Shown in pieces: positions 24,601 to 36,868 of a stretch of 64,000 bases of DNA. The notes under the pieces were generated by a model. It was not told the origin of the DNA, did not search any database, and saw only the letters and a program-made list of their open reading frames with translations. Location of the stretch: positions 79,501-143,500 of the forward strand of contig JAINUG010000150.1 in the NCBI GenBank assembly GCA_029706075.1. Direction: 5' to 3'. Each line of letters begins with the position of its first letter. The first letter of the stretch is position 1. Source of the DNA: Aldrovandia affinis (taxonomy: Eukaryota > Chordata > Actinopteri > Notacanthiformes > Halosauridae). The position numbers and the translations under genes were made by a program.

Positions 24601-27600
24601 GGGGACAGGAATGTTTATTGTTGTTGCTGACTGTGTTGTGTGTTCTATGACACTCTGGGCCAGATTTACTAAGATAGTAGCAGCGCAAAGACGGTCGCTA
24701 TTTTGTTGCGGCTATCTTGCGGTCGCAAATAGCGACTCATTAACAACCAATTTCCTAAGACTGGTTCTAATTAGGCAATCAAAGAAGGGAAACACCCTCA
24801 TTCGCAATTTGTGGTAGGATACACCCATAAAAAGGGTCTGAAGCAATATGGCACGCAGCAACCAGGCACAAGTAGCGAGGGAACAACAAGAAAAAGAAAA
24901 CTTACATTTATAGATCAGGAAATGGAGGTATTGGTCAACGAGGTACAGCATCACAATAGACTGCATTACAGCATAGGAAAACAACACCAATGGAGAAGAA
25001 AAAAGAAATGAATTCATTAGGCATAACAAAACGAACAGTAGATGTAAAGAACACAAACAACCGATGATGTAAAGAAAATATGACATGACGTCCAAAAGAA
25101 AACCTTTCCCACAACATAATGCGGGAAAAAGACACCGGCAGTGGTCCAACCGAGGAAAGAATATTAGAATAAGAATAAAGAATAGAAACGACTAAACTTG
25201 TGATGGCACAAGGCCACAGTGTCTTAAAGTAAAACTGTATTCACAATTCATTCTATACCCTCCTGTCCGCATAGGCACAATGAGATAATTGTTCAAATTC
25301 AGAACTGCGTTTATATACTGACTGCTAGCTGATGACAAATTGGTCAATAGAACTTCTGCATCCTTTCATATTATTTTTATTTCAAGTTCTAGTAAATAAT
25401 ATGTATGCTATATAGAATATATATTTTAAATTCTGACTTAGCTGTCTGTAGATACAGGTATTCCTGAAAATAAAACTCTTGTGACATGAATTGGGGTACT
25501 TTGCATCAACATGTATTGTGATTATTTGTTTTGCATCGCTAGGACAGCGACTAGCACCTCGGAAAGTGCAATCCAAAACGGGAATTGTGAAATACCTAGG
25601 TGATATCAGTGCTCATAAAATACCGCCTAGTTTCAAGGGACCTTAAAATTCTCACGCAAAGAGGACTGTCATAATTAAGGCCTGCTGTAGTAAATCAGCC
25701 AGGATACTTCATTGACCTAATTTACAAAATCTCCACCCTTTTATAGTGCATTCACCCCAGGTATAGATATGCATGAACAGATTTAACTGTTCATCTAAAG
25801 GAAAGTCATAAAGTGACTTAACCCCCGCAAATTACATCCTGATAGTGATTTTACCCCTTGCAACCGCTTAGTAAATACGACGTAGATATTGCAACCTTTT
25901 AGCGACTGCTTCTGTGTTCGAAAAGCAGTCGCAATCCTTTAGTAAATCTGTCCCTCTGTGTTGTGTGTTTTATGACTCTGTGTGTCGTGTGTTCTGTGAC
26001 TCTGTGCGCTGTGTTCTGTGACTCTGTGCGATGTGTTCTGTGACTCTGTGCTGTGTGTGTTCTGTGACTGTGCTGTGTTCTGTGACTGTGCTGTGTTCTG
26101 TGACTCTGTGCGATGTGTTCTGTGACTCTGTGTGCTGTGTTCTGTGACTGTGCTGTGTTCTGTGACTGTGCTGTGTTCTGTGACTGTGCTGTGTTCTGTG
26201 ACTGTGCGATGTGTTCTGTGACTCTGTGCTGTGTTCTGTGACTGTGCTGTGTTCTGTGACTCTCTGCGCTGTGTTCTGTGACTGTGCTGTGTTCTGTGAC
26301 TCTCTGCGCTGTGTTCTGTGACTGTGCTGTGTTCTGTGACTCTCTGTGCTGTGTTCTGTGACTCTGTGTGTGACTCTGCTGTGTTCTGTGACTGTGCTGT
26401 GTTCTGTGACTCTGTGCGCTGTGTTCCGTGACTGTGTGCTGTGTTCTGTGACTCTGTGTGCTGTGTTCTGTGACTCTCTGCGCTGTGTTCTGTGACTGTG
26501 CTGTGTTCCGTGACTCTGCTGTGTTCTGTGACTCTGTGCGCTGTGTTCTGTGACTCTGTGCGATGTGTTCTGTGACTCTCTGTGCTGTGTGCTGCAGTGT
26601 TGCTGGGTGTGCTGGACCAGCGGGTGAACGAGCGCACCTTCCAGGCTAAGATGGAGCGCCGTCTGGCCCTGCTGCTGGGGGAGGTTCTAGGGTCGGCACG
26701 GCGCTGGAGGAGGGCCACCAGTGTGGGCAACAACAGTGTGCAGGTACAGAGCCACACCTTTACCACACACACACCAGTGTGCAGGTACAGAGCCACACAG
26801 ACACCAGTGTGCAGGTACAGAGCCACACCTTTACTACACACACACCAGTGTGCAGGTACAGAGCCACACCTTTACCACACAGACACCAGTGTGCAGGTAC
26901 AGAGCCACACCATTACCACACAGACACCAGTGTGCAGGTACAGAGCCACACCTTTACCACACAGACACCAGTGTGCAGGTACAGAGCCACACCGTTACCA
27001 CACACACACCAGTGTGCAGGTACAGATCTACACCATTACCACACAGACACCAGTGTGCAGGTACAGAGCCACACCTTTACCACACACACACCAGTGTGCA
27101 GGTACAGATCTACACCATTACCACATAGACACCAGTGTGCAGGTACAGAGCCACACCTTTACCACACACACACCAGTGTGCAGGCACAGAGCCACACCTT
27201 TACCACACAGACACCAGTGTGCAGGTACAGAGCCACACACCACACAGACACCAGTGTGCAGGTACAGAGCTACACACCTGTGCAGGTACAGAGCCACACC
27301 TTTACCACACACACACCAGTGTGCAGGCACAGAGCCACACCTTTACCACACAGACACCAGTGTGCAGGTACAGAGCCACACCTTTACCACACACACACCA
27401 GTGTGCAGGTACAGAGCTACACCGTTACCACACAGACACCAGTGTGCAGGTACAGAGCCACACCTTTACCACACAGACACCAGTGTGCAGGTACAGAGCC
27501 ACACCAGTGTGCACATGAGCGAGGCAGTCCCACTTCTTAGAGGAAATTTGTTTGTTGATTTTCTTTTTGCTACACTGGAAGTCAAACTCACAAAGTCTGG

Positions 27601-29119
27601 GTCATAAGGTGTTGTTAGACTTTGTGGCTGGCAGTTCAGTGAAGGAAACTGTAACTCACTTAGACTTACAGCACTAACTCTAAACCAATGTCACAAAATT
27701 TGTATTTATACAGGATGTGTCCACAGAACATAATAGTTGGAAACAGTTTTTTGATTCGCAGCATTAATATTAACTTGAAAATGAAAGTATGTCTTGCCAA
27801 ACCTACCAAAAACACCAAATGGGGCAAAACTGCCACCTGGGCAGTCTGAAAGTGTATCCGGAAGGGTGTGTCGGGGTGTGTCAAGCAAAAGGAAGAAGCC
27901 ATAGAAAGAGGAGCACAAGGGCTAGTAGTAGTAGACGCATGTAATGCCGTTGTTGTGGTGGCATCATCGGTAGTTGTAGAAATGATGGTTGGTCGGTTCG
28001 GAACCCGACTGTGTCAGATCGACCCTGGCCATTAGTCTGGGGCGGTGTTTGGCTGTCTGCCCCAAGGGGAAGGGGGGAGTGTGAGCCAGCTTGAGTTCGC
28101 TGCGAAGTGCGTAAGGGTGTCTCCAGAAAGTGGATGGGTGAATTCCGTCTCGAAGGAAGCAGAGTTCGCTGCACTCTGAGAATTAGCTTGCTCGTAGAGA
28201 AGACGAGTGGCGGACTTGTGTGGGGAGGGCAAATCGAAATAAATAGAGGCTGTAATTGGCCACTAAATTGGGAGAAAACTGGAAAAAATTTGAAAAAAAA
28301 AAAAAGAAAGAAATGATAGTTGGTTGTTTTACTGGCGCTAGTTGAGTTGTGGCATCCATAGCTGCAGTAGAACGGAGAGTAGCCTGTGTGTCAGTGTAGC
28401 AGGCAGTGGCTCTATTGTTCGCAGGTTTAATCAGCTTGGAGGCCAGTGACAGGGCCTCTTTGTGCTCCGCATTAGCTTTCCAGGAAAGACGGGGATCGGA
28501 GCGCTGAGAGTCATCGCAGGCGCGGGCCGCCTTCACATCCTGCCGCCTCGTTGGCTCGCTAAGCCGGCGCTCCCTCCGTGGCTTCCTACCGCACCTGCTC
28601 TCTCCCGACATCGTCCAAGGACAGGAGAGGGTAGCCATGGCAACGCGGCCCGTGCAGCCCCGTGCAAGCCATTCTAAAGCCCAATCCCCCAATTCCCCCC
28701 AAATCGCACAACAGGCCTAATAGCAGATCAATTATTAAAAGCTATTCACTGGCAGCCAAAGTCATTATGGAATAAACACTGTGTGCGGACAGATGGATTT
28801 TCATCGGAGCAGGTCCACAGCCGACAGTGGGAGCTGTCACTCAGACTGCGCTTGAGCTTTCCCCCTCTCCCCCTGGGCACGCGGTCCGCAGGCTCACCAC
28901 GCACAAAAGCATCACTGTGCCTGGGGACCACCGTCTTCCAGGGGACGAGCCTTGAGATCACGCACTTAGGCGAAGAACGGGGCCGGTCCTTAGAGCTCTG
29001 CAGTGCTGAAGCACTTCTCTCTCAGACAAGGCACTTATATGTGGTGAAAAGCAGAGTCTTTCAGAGGTTCTGCCTTTTTATTTCTCGCCTTGCTTTGAGA
29101 GAGAGGTGGGGGCGAGAAA

Positions 29120-29158
<39 letters not shown>

Positions 29159-29398
29159 GGATTCTACTGTCAGTGGTGGACAGAGCTGGTGATTGGCTGA
29201 GTGGAGCGCATGTGACCTGTGCAGTCCTATGGGCTGTTAAAGTACAGCGTCTGACGGGGAAGAATATGGGAGCAGTTCAGGTGGGCTCATCTGCTGGCCA
29301 AAAGCTGCTACTGCACAGAGCTGCTCTCAGCCTACAGAGGTCACCGTGCACAGAGCTGCTCTCAGCCTACAGAGGTCACCGTGCACACTGTGTGTGTG

Positions 29399-29432
<34 letters not shown>

Positions 29433-30961
29433 AGTATCTAAGTTGTGTGTGTGAGAGTATGTGAGTGTGTATGTAAGGGGTGTGTGTGTGTATATAAGTC
29501 TGTAGGTTGTGTGTGTGAGAGCCTGTGTGTATAAGTACAGTCAGGTCCATAAGTATTTGGACAGTGACACAATGTTCATCATTTTGCCTCTGTACGCCTG
29601 CACAATGGATTTTAAATGAAACAATCAAGATGTGCTTTAAGTGTAGACTTTCAGCTTTAATTTAAAGTTTTTTCAAAAATAGGAATTACAACCATTTTTA
29701 TCCATAGCCCCCCCAATTTTAGGGTCTCAAAAGTAATTGGACAAACTAACATAATCATAAATTAAATTGTAATGTTTAACACTGCCTGAAGTCTGGAACC
29801 CATAGACATCACCAGATGCTGGGTTTCTTCCCTGGTGATGCTCTGCCAGACCTTTACTGCCGCTGTCTTCAGTTCCTGCTTGTTCTTGGGCCGTTCAGCA
29901 AGTGAATTGCATGCTCAATTGGATTCAGGTCAGGTGATTGACTTGGCCATTGCAGAACATTCAACTTCTTTGCCTTAAAAAAAGTATTGGGTTGCTTTCT
30001 TAGTATGCTTTGGGTCATTGTCCATCTGCACTGTGAAGTGCTGTCCAATGAGTTTTTAAGCATTTGGCTGAATCTGAGCAGATAATATAGCCCTATACAC
30101 TTCAGAATTCATCCTGCTGCTTTTGTCAGCAGTCACATCATCAGTAAATACAAGGGAACCAGTTCCATTGGCAGCCATACATGCTTCACAGATGAGGTGG
30201 TATGCTTCGGATCATGAGCAGTTCCTTCCCTTCTCCATACTCTTCTCTTCCCATCATTCTGGTATAAGTTGATCTTTGTCTCATCTGTCCATAGGATGTT
30301 GTTCCAGAACTGTACAGGCTTTTTTATATGTTTTTTGGCAAACTCTAACCTGGTCTTCCTGTTTTTGAGGCTTACCAATGGTTTACATCTTGCGGTAAAC
30401 CCTCTGTACTTACTCTGGTGAAGTCTTCTCTTGATTGTTGACTTTGACACAGATACGCCTACCTCCTGGAGGGTGTTCTTGGTCTGGCCAACTCTTGACT
30501 GGCAGTGACAGCTCTTTGGACTTCATATTGAGAGTTAACAGCAACAGATTCCAAATGTAAATGCCACACTTGAAATCAACTCTATTCAACTCTAGACCTT
30601 TTATCTGCTTACTTGTAAATTAAACAATGAGGGAATAACACACACCTGGCCATGGAACAGCTGAGCAGCCAAATGTCCAATTACTTTTGGTCCCTTAAAA
30701 AGGGGGGAACCACATATAAAAAGTGTTGTAATTCCTACACCGTTCACCCGATTTGGATGTAAATGCCCTTAAATTAAAGCTGAAAGTGCACTTTGAGCTC
30801 ATATTCATTATTTAATTTCACTTCCAATATGATGTGGTAGACAGCTAAAATAACAATAGCTTTGTCAATGTCCAAATATTTATGGACCTGACTGTAAGTA
30901 AGTTGCATGTGTGAGTGTGTTTGTGTGTGTGTGTAAGTGTGTGTGTGAGTGTGTGTGTGTT

Positions 30962-31029
<68 letters not shown>

Positions 31030-34000
31030 TGTGCAAGTGTGTAAGTTGTGTGTGTGAGTGTGTGTGTAAGTGTGTAAGTTGTGTGTGTGAGTGTGTATGA
31101 GGCCATGTCTCAGTGTTGTCTCTGGTGCTCAGATGGTGCGCACCTCGCGGCTGGAGGGGGCCGACCACCCTCTGGAGATGGTGTACTTTGTGGAGGGGCC
31201 CAGCGGGGACAGGGTGGCGGCCATCACCACCTCCAGCCTGCTCAACCGCCTGGACGTGCAGAGAGCCGCCATTGTCTTAGGATACCGCGTGCAGGGCACA
31301 CTCGCCCAGCGTGAGTACCCCCCATAACCGCACATCGACACGGGAACACCACGACAACCTGCACACCAGCACCCTGACAGCCCCCTACAGCCATTTCCCA
31401 ACACAGGATGGGCCCGCATTGTTATGACACCGCAACATCTTGCAGTAAAATTTTACAGCAGCTTTTTTTAACATTGATTGCTTTCCCACACAGTGCTCAA
31501 AACCTCCTTATTATGTATCCCAATTCCAGAGTAAAGAGCCCTGAGGAGGTAGGCCTTAGGGGGCCGGGGGGGGCAGTGAAATGATTTTACAGCATGTGAC
31601 AGTCCCCCAAACACAGAATGAGCTTAATTAAGGCCACACTTCCCCTGTTGAGAGGGCAGGGTGGAAGGGCTCATTGTTAGATGAGGTGGGGGTTTGGTGT
31701 CAGTGCCAGTGTTAAGAGAGGGCGTGGTCTCTCACCCTTGCAGCTGTGGAGAAGCTGGCGGCTCCCCCCTCGGAGACGCAGAGCAACAACATGTGGATCA
31801 TCGTGGGCGTGGTCATCCCCGTGCTGGTGGTGGTCATCATCATCATCATCCTGTACTGGAAGCTCTGCCGCACCGACAAGCTGGAGTTTCAGCCCGACGC
31901 CATGGCCACCGTCCAGCAGAGGCAGAAGGTGAGGGGGGGGTAAGAGGGATAGGGATGGGGAGGTTAGGCATGGGGATGCAGTCCCTCCTGTGCTCATTAT
32001 CTTTGTGCAGGTGTATCACTGTATCCGTTCTTTGAGTGAATGAGCACACAGCGTAGACTCTCACCAGCCAATGGGCTCCTCTGCTTCTCTCACACACCAG
32101 CTCTCCGTAGGTACGTGCAGGGGCGACGGGGTGTGGGTAGGCGTGTGTGTGAGAGCGCGGGGCATCCCGCTGACAGCGTGCTGGTCATGGCGTCCCCCCC
32201 TGTGGCCCTGATCCGGCCTCACACTGGAGAGGATCACACCTGTGACAGCAGCAGTGCTGTGAGGCCCCCTGACCCCCACAGTGTGCCTGCATAATGCACA
32301 CTCTCTCCTCGCAGAATATCACACGCTGATCCTGGCCTATCTCCAGGCCTTCTGAGTGTGCCTGCCTCCCCTCCCTTTGGGGCAGACACCCCCTCCCCTC
32401 CCTTTGGGGCAGACACCCCCTCCCTCCCTTTGGGGCAGACACCACCTCCCCATTTGGGGCAGACACCCCCCTCAGACACCCCCCCTTTGGGGCAGACACC
32501 CCCTCCTCTCCCTTTGGGGCAGACACCCCCTCTCCCCCTCCCTTTGGGGCAGACACCCCCCTCCCTTTAGGGCAGACACCCCCTTCTCTCCCTTTGGGGC
32601 AGACACCCCCTTTATCTCCCTTTTGGGGCAGACACCACCTTCTCCTTTGGGGCTCCCTTTGGGGGCAGACACCCCCTCCCCTCCCTTTGGGGCTGACACC
32701 CCTCCTCTCCCCTTTGGGGCAGACACCCCCCTCCCTCCACCCCCCCTTTGGGGCAGACACCCCCTCCCTCCCTTTGGGGCAGACACCCCCTCCCCTCCCT
32801 TGGGGCAGATACCACCTTCTCTCCCTTTGGGGCAGACACCCCCTTCTCTCCCTTTGGGGCAGACACCCCCTCCTCTCCCTTTGGGGCAGACTCTCCCTTT
32901 GGGGCAGACACCCCCTCCCCTCCCTTTGGGGCAGACACCCCCTTGGGGCAGACACCCCCTCCCCTCCCTTTGGGGCAGACACCCCCTTCTCTCCCTTTGG
33001 GGCAGACACCCCCTCCTCTCCCTTTGGGGCAGACACCCCCTCCCCTCCCTTTGGGGCAGACACCTCCCCTTTGGGGCAGACTCCTCCCACCCCCTTTGGG
33101 GCAGACACCCCCTCCCCTCCCTTTGGGGCAGACACCCCCCCTTTGGGGCAGACACCCCCTCCCCTCCCTTTGGGGCAGACACCCCCTCCCCTCCCTTTGG
33201 GGCAGACACCCCCTCCTCTCCCTTTGGGGCAGACACCCCCTCCTCTCCCTTCGGGGCAGACACCCCCTTCTCTCCCTTCGGGGCAGACATCATTACTCTG
33301 TTTTTGTTGCTCCCTCCCTGATCCCTGCATCTTGAATCCTCGAATGAACACATCTCAAACCCCCATGCACCCCCATTCAGTCCAGCATGACCCTCCTGGA
33401 GTCACTGCCTCCTGCTCTGGGCAGCAAGAGCCCCGAACAGCTGAAGGAGGAGGGAGAGGAAGAGGAGGGAGGGGAAGAGGAGGAGGAGGAGGAGGAAGAG
33501 GTGTTGGAGGTACAGCGTAGAGTAGATGACCCCAGGACTCTCGTTCAGCCAGCACATACCGCCGTGTGAACGTTTAGATGGAGGATCCTCTCTAGACGAT
33601 GTAGTCTGTAGCTTGTGCTCAGAGATTCTGATTTCAGGATTAATCGCATTAAAACTGCACTAGGGAAGGCAGACATCTGCATTTCTAAATCCATATTTGG
33701 TTATGATTTTCATTCATTGTGTTTCTGCAGAAAATCCTTGCCAGCTTAGCATGCATAAACAATTCCAACTGCAATTGTGCCCAATTGTAAATTATAAATT
33801 GTACATTTAAATGTGACTAGTTTGCAGAATGTAAATGAGTAAAAATGCATGTATTGGGGCGCACCAGTACAAACACAGTGTGTTCCTGCACCCAGGTCCG
33901 CCTCCGAAAGACAATGTAAAGCCTGAAATCAGAATGTGGAGAAAATGTCTTTAGCTGTGCTCAGATGGTTGAGTGTGGATAGAAGTGCGCTCAGATGTGA

Positions 34001-35292
34001 GACCCTCTCCCTCGGCCGGCGTGGGGGAGCCGTGTGTCTCTGCCCCGTCCCGCTTCATGCACAGTCCCCTCAGTGCCTTTCACTTTACAGTTTACCTTCT
34101 GGTTATTCAGCAGACGCTTTTATCCAAAGCAGCTCACAAGAGTGTGTTCGTATGGTTAGAGATCACCAGCAAGTCACAGTCTGATCGTTGACGTCGCCCA
34201 CGTTCGTGCCACAAAACCTGTCGTACAAAGGGAAGAGAAAGGTTATATAACTTTTGTTATTATGAATCGAGGTGACGTCTGAAAAGGTGACTTGTCAGGC
34301 TTTTTCGGAAGATGGCTCAAGATTCTGCCGTCCTGGCCGACTGGGGAAGGTCGTTCCACCGTCTCGGGACGAGGGCAGAGGAGAGGCGGGGCCGTGAGGA
34401 GCGACCGGGTGTTTTCGGACGGTGAGCCCTCTCAGCACGGGCCAGAGAGGAGGAGGTGCAGACGGGACAACAGTGTGGGCAGAGCGCCCCTGGAGCCTCA
34501 CTGGGATAACTGCCATTTCCCCAAATAAACCTCTCTCAGCACCATACGGCTGAGTTTCCACTCACACTAGCGAACGGGAAGGAGCAGAACTCACGGTGAG
34601 GCCGCGTGATCTCCAGGGAGAGGCTCGGTGATCTTCCGTGTGCCTGGATTACTCCCTCAGAATCTCCTCAACAAAGGGCCCAGAATATCTGATTTTCGGT
34701 CCCCTAATCCTCAGTCCTACAGTGCGCAACACCTGCGGCACATTAGGCACTGGCCCTGTCAATCATGCTAATGAATCAAATTAAGCAGGTAATGTGATGG
34801 TTTGTTCCTTTCATACAGCTCATTGCAGCCCAAAGTGCTTCACAAAAAACATTCAACAATAATAATAATAAAATGTGTGGAATGTAGTTATTATTAAATA
34901 ATTAATCACACTGCATTTCCCCATGCCCCTTTGCCTCTCCTCCCCCCTCCTCTCTCTTCTCCCATACGCCACTGCTCCTCTCTCCTCTTTCCTCCCTTCT
35001 TTCCTCCTTCCTTCCTCTCTCCTCTGTCCCCTCCTCTCTCATCCCCTCCTCTCTCTCCCCTCCTCTCTTCCCCCTCCTCTCCCCTCCCATCCTCCCCTCT
35101 CTCTCTCTCTCTCTCCCCCCCTCCTCTCCCCTCCTCTCCACCCCTCTCTCTCTCCCTCTCTCTCTCTCTCTCTCCCTCTCTCTCTCCCTCTCCCTCTCTC
35201 TCTCTCTCTCCCTCCCCTCCTCTCTCTCTCTCTCTCTCCCTCCTCCTCTCTCTCTCCTCTCTCTCTCTCTCCCTCCCTCTCTCTCTCTCTCT

Positions 35293-35332
<40 letters not shown>

Positions 35333-36835
35333 CTCTCTCCTCTCTCTCTCTCTCTCTCTCTCCCCTCCTCTCTCTCTCTCCCCTCCTCTCCTCTCTCTCC
35401 TCCCCTCCTCCCCCTCTCTCTCTCTCTCTCTCTCTCTCCCCTCTCTCCCCTCCCTCTCTCTCTCTCTCTCCTCCCCCTCCCCAGCTCCAGGCTCCCAGCG
35501 TAAAAGGCTTTGACTTTGCGAAGCTGCACCTGGGGCAGCACAGTAAGGATGACATCATGGTGATCCAGGAGCCCGGCCCTCTCCCGGTGCCTGTCAAAGA
35601 GGTGACCCCGTCGGAGAACGGGGACGTGCCCACCCCCAAATCCAAGACCTCCTCCACCAAGGCGTCCCGGGCCGCCCGTCGCAGAGGGAGGTCAGTCACC
35701 CCAAACGTTCTCACAGGTGGAAGCAGCTTTTCAAATCTGACGCTGGCACAAAGCCTCGTACAGCATATTCAAACCAGTACATCAGACACCAGACCACCGT
35801 TACAGATAGATGAACCCGTTCCGTGGTTTTTGCCCATATTACTATTAGAGCTTGAGATCGGTAAAGCTGCAGTCCACTTATTGCCATCGTCCAAATTCAT
35901 GCTGCACGGTTAGCTATTTCTCTTTTTTTTTTTTATAATGATTATATTTCAGTGAGGTGTAGTCCGAAAAGGTGAGTTTTCCTGGCCCAGTGTGTGCATT
36001 TGGAGAGAAATATGGAGCTGGACTTTTGAAAACGTGTCACAGCTCACTATGGCAACGGCGTTACTGAAGACTTCTACTGTATCACCCACTGCACTGGGCC
36101 TGTTCTCATTGGGTTGGCATTAAATCTGCGTGCAGGCCTTTAAACGCGGACCTGGGGTGGGGCGCGGTGTGCGTTCGATCAGCCCGCTCCCTCACCGTTA
36201 GCCCTGTGCGTGGCTCCCTGGCACGTTTGATTAATCATTGATTCTCTGGAACTCCATTATAAAGCTACAATAAAAAAAAGCCTGACTCAGTGTGTAAAGC
36301 TACTGTAAACTCTCTGGGACTGGAAGTTCATTAGACAGACCCCCCTCGCACCGTCGCCACCGCTCCCCCTCCTCCACCGCTAAGTTAAATCATGTTCCTC
36401 AACGCGTAATAACGATCATCAAGTTTGTTAGACTTGTGAGGCCTGGGACGCTGTGATTGGCTGGCTGCTGAGAGGCGCGGGGGGGCGACCCCTCCCCCCT
36501 GGTCGTGCTTTGCCCCAGGCGGAGAGAAAGATGAATTATGAAGCTGGAATATCAATAACCAGTCAGTGTGAGCCGGCTGAGCTGACTCCTGCCAGATCTT
36601 TATTGCATCGCTGGCCAGTTCATTAAGGGGCTGATGTGCGATGGAATTAATAGTATTTATTCGATCATATTTCTGAGCTATTAAACAGGCATATGTGCTG
36701 ACTTAGTACAATGAACCAGGAACTATAGATAGTGATTTAATTCCTCTCTTTTCTTTGCACCTTTTTCCAGTAAACCTTACTGGGCAGTTAAATGTATATA
36801 ATCCTGTCCTGTGTAATTGGGTGGGTGATGCATCT

Positions 36836-36868
<33 letters not shown>

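Larger units (their letters stand above)
27516..31132 (+). other. intron filled by SINE, Tc1 element and TG repeats
   Basis: No further exon seen. The intron contains a SINE at about 27990-28312, a GA run at 29118-29152, TG arrays at 29385-29530 and 30900-31110, and a decayed Tc1-like transposon in between. Confidence 0.6.

Noticed and set aside
25939-26841. 300-codon open frame on the minus strand
   Set aside because: It is the translation of the minisatellite (HRTQ/TESQNTA-type repeats), with no non-repetitive core.
26721-27540. Overlapping long + strand open frames across the 41-bp array as a separate gene
   Set aside because: They are the three frames of the array. Only the exon 26598-26743 has family similarity.
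32365-33292. CRISPR-like array of regular repeats
   Set aside because: Units are contiguous without unique spacers, and the context is a vertebrate intron.
32185-33520. Several open frames of 190-390 codons on both strands
   Set aside because: All are products of the GGGGCAGACA minisatellite; no domain and no splice context.
33387-33569. Acidic cassette exon of the KIAA1549L gene
   Set aside because: It has a possible donor (GTACAG) but no family similarity, and the purine run explains the Glu-rich frame.
34902-35714. Arg/Glu-rich minus-strand frames and Ser/Leu-rich + strand frames
   Set aside because: Translations of the CT tract.
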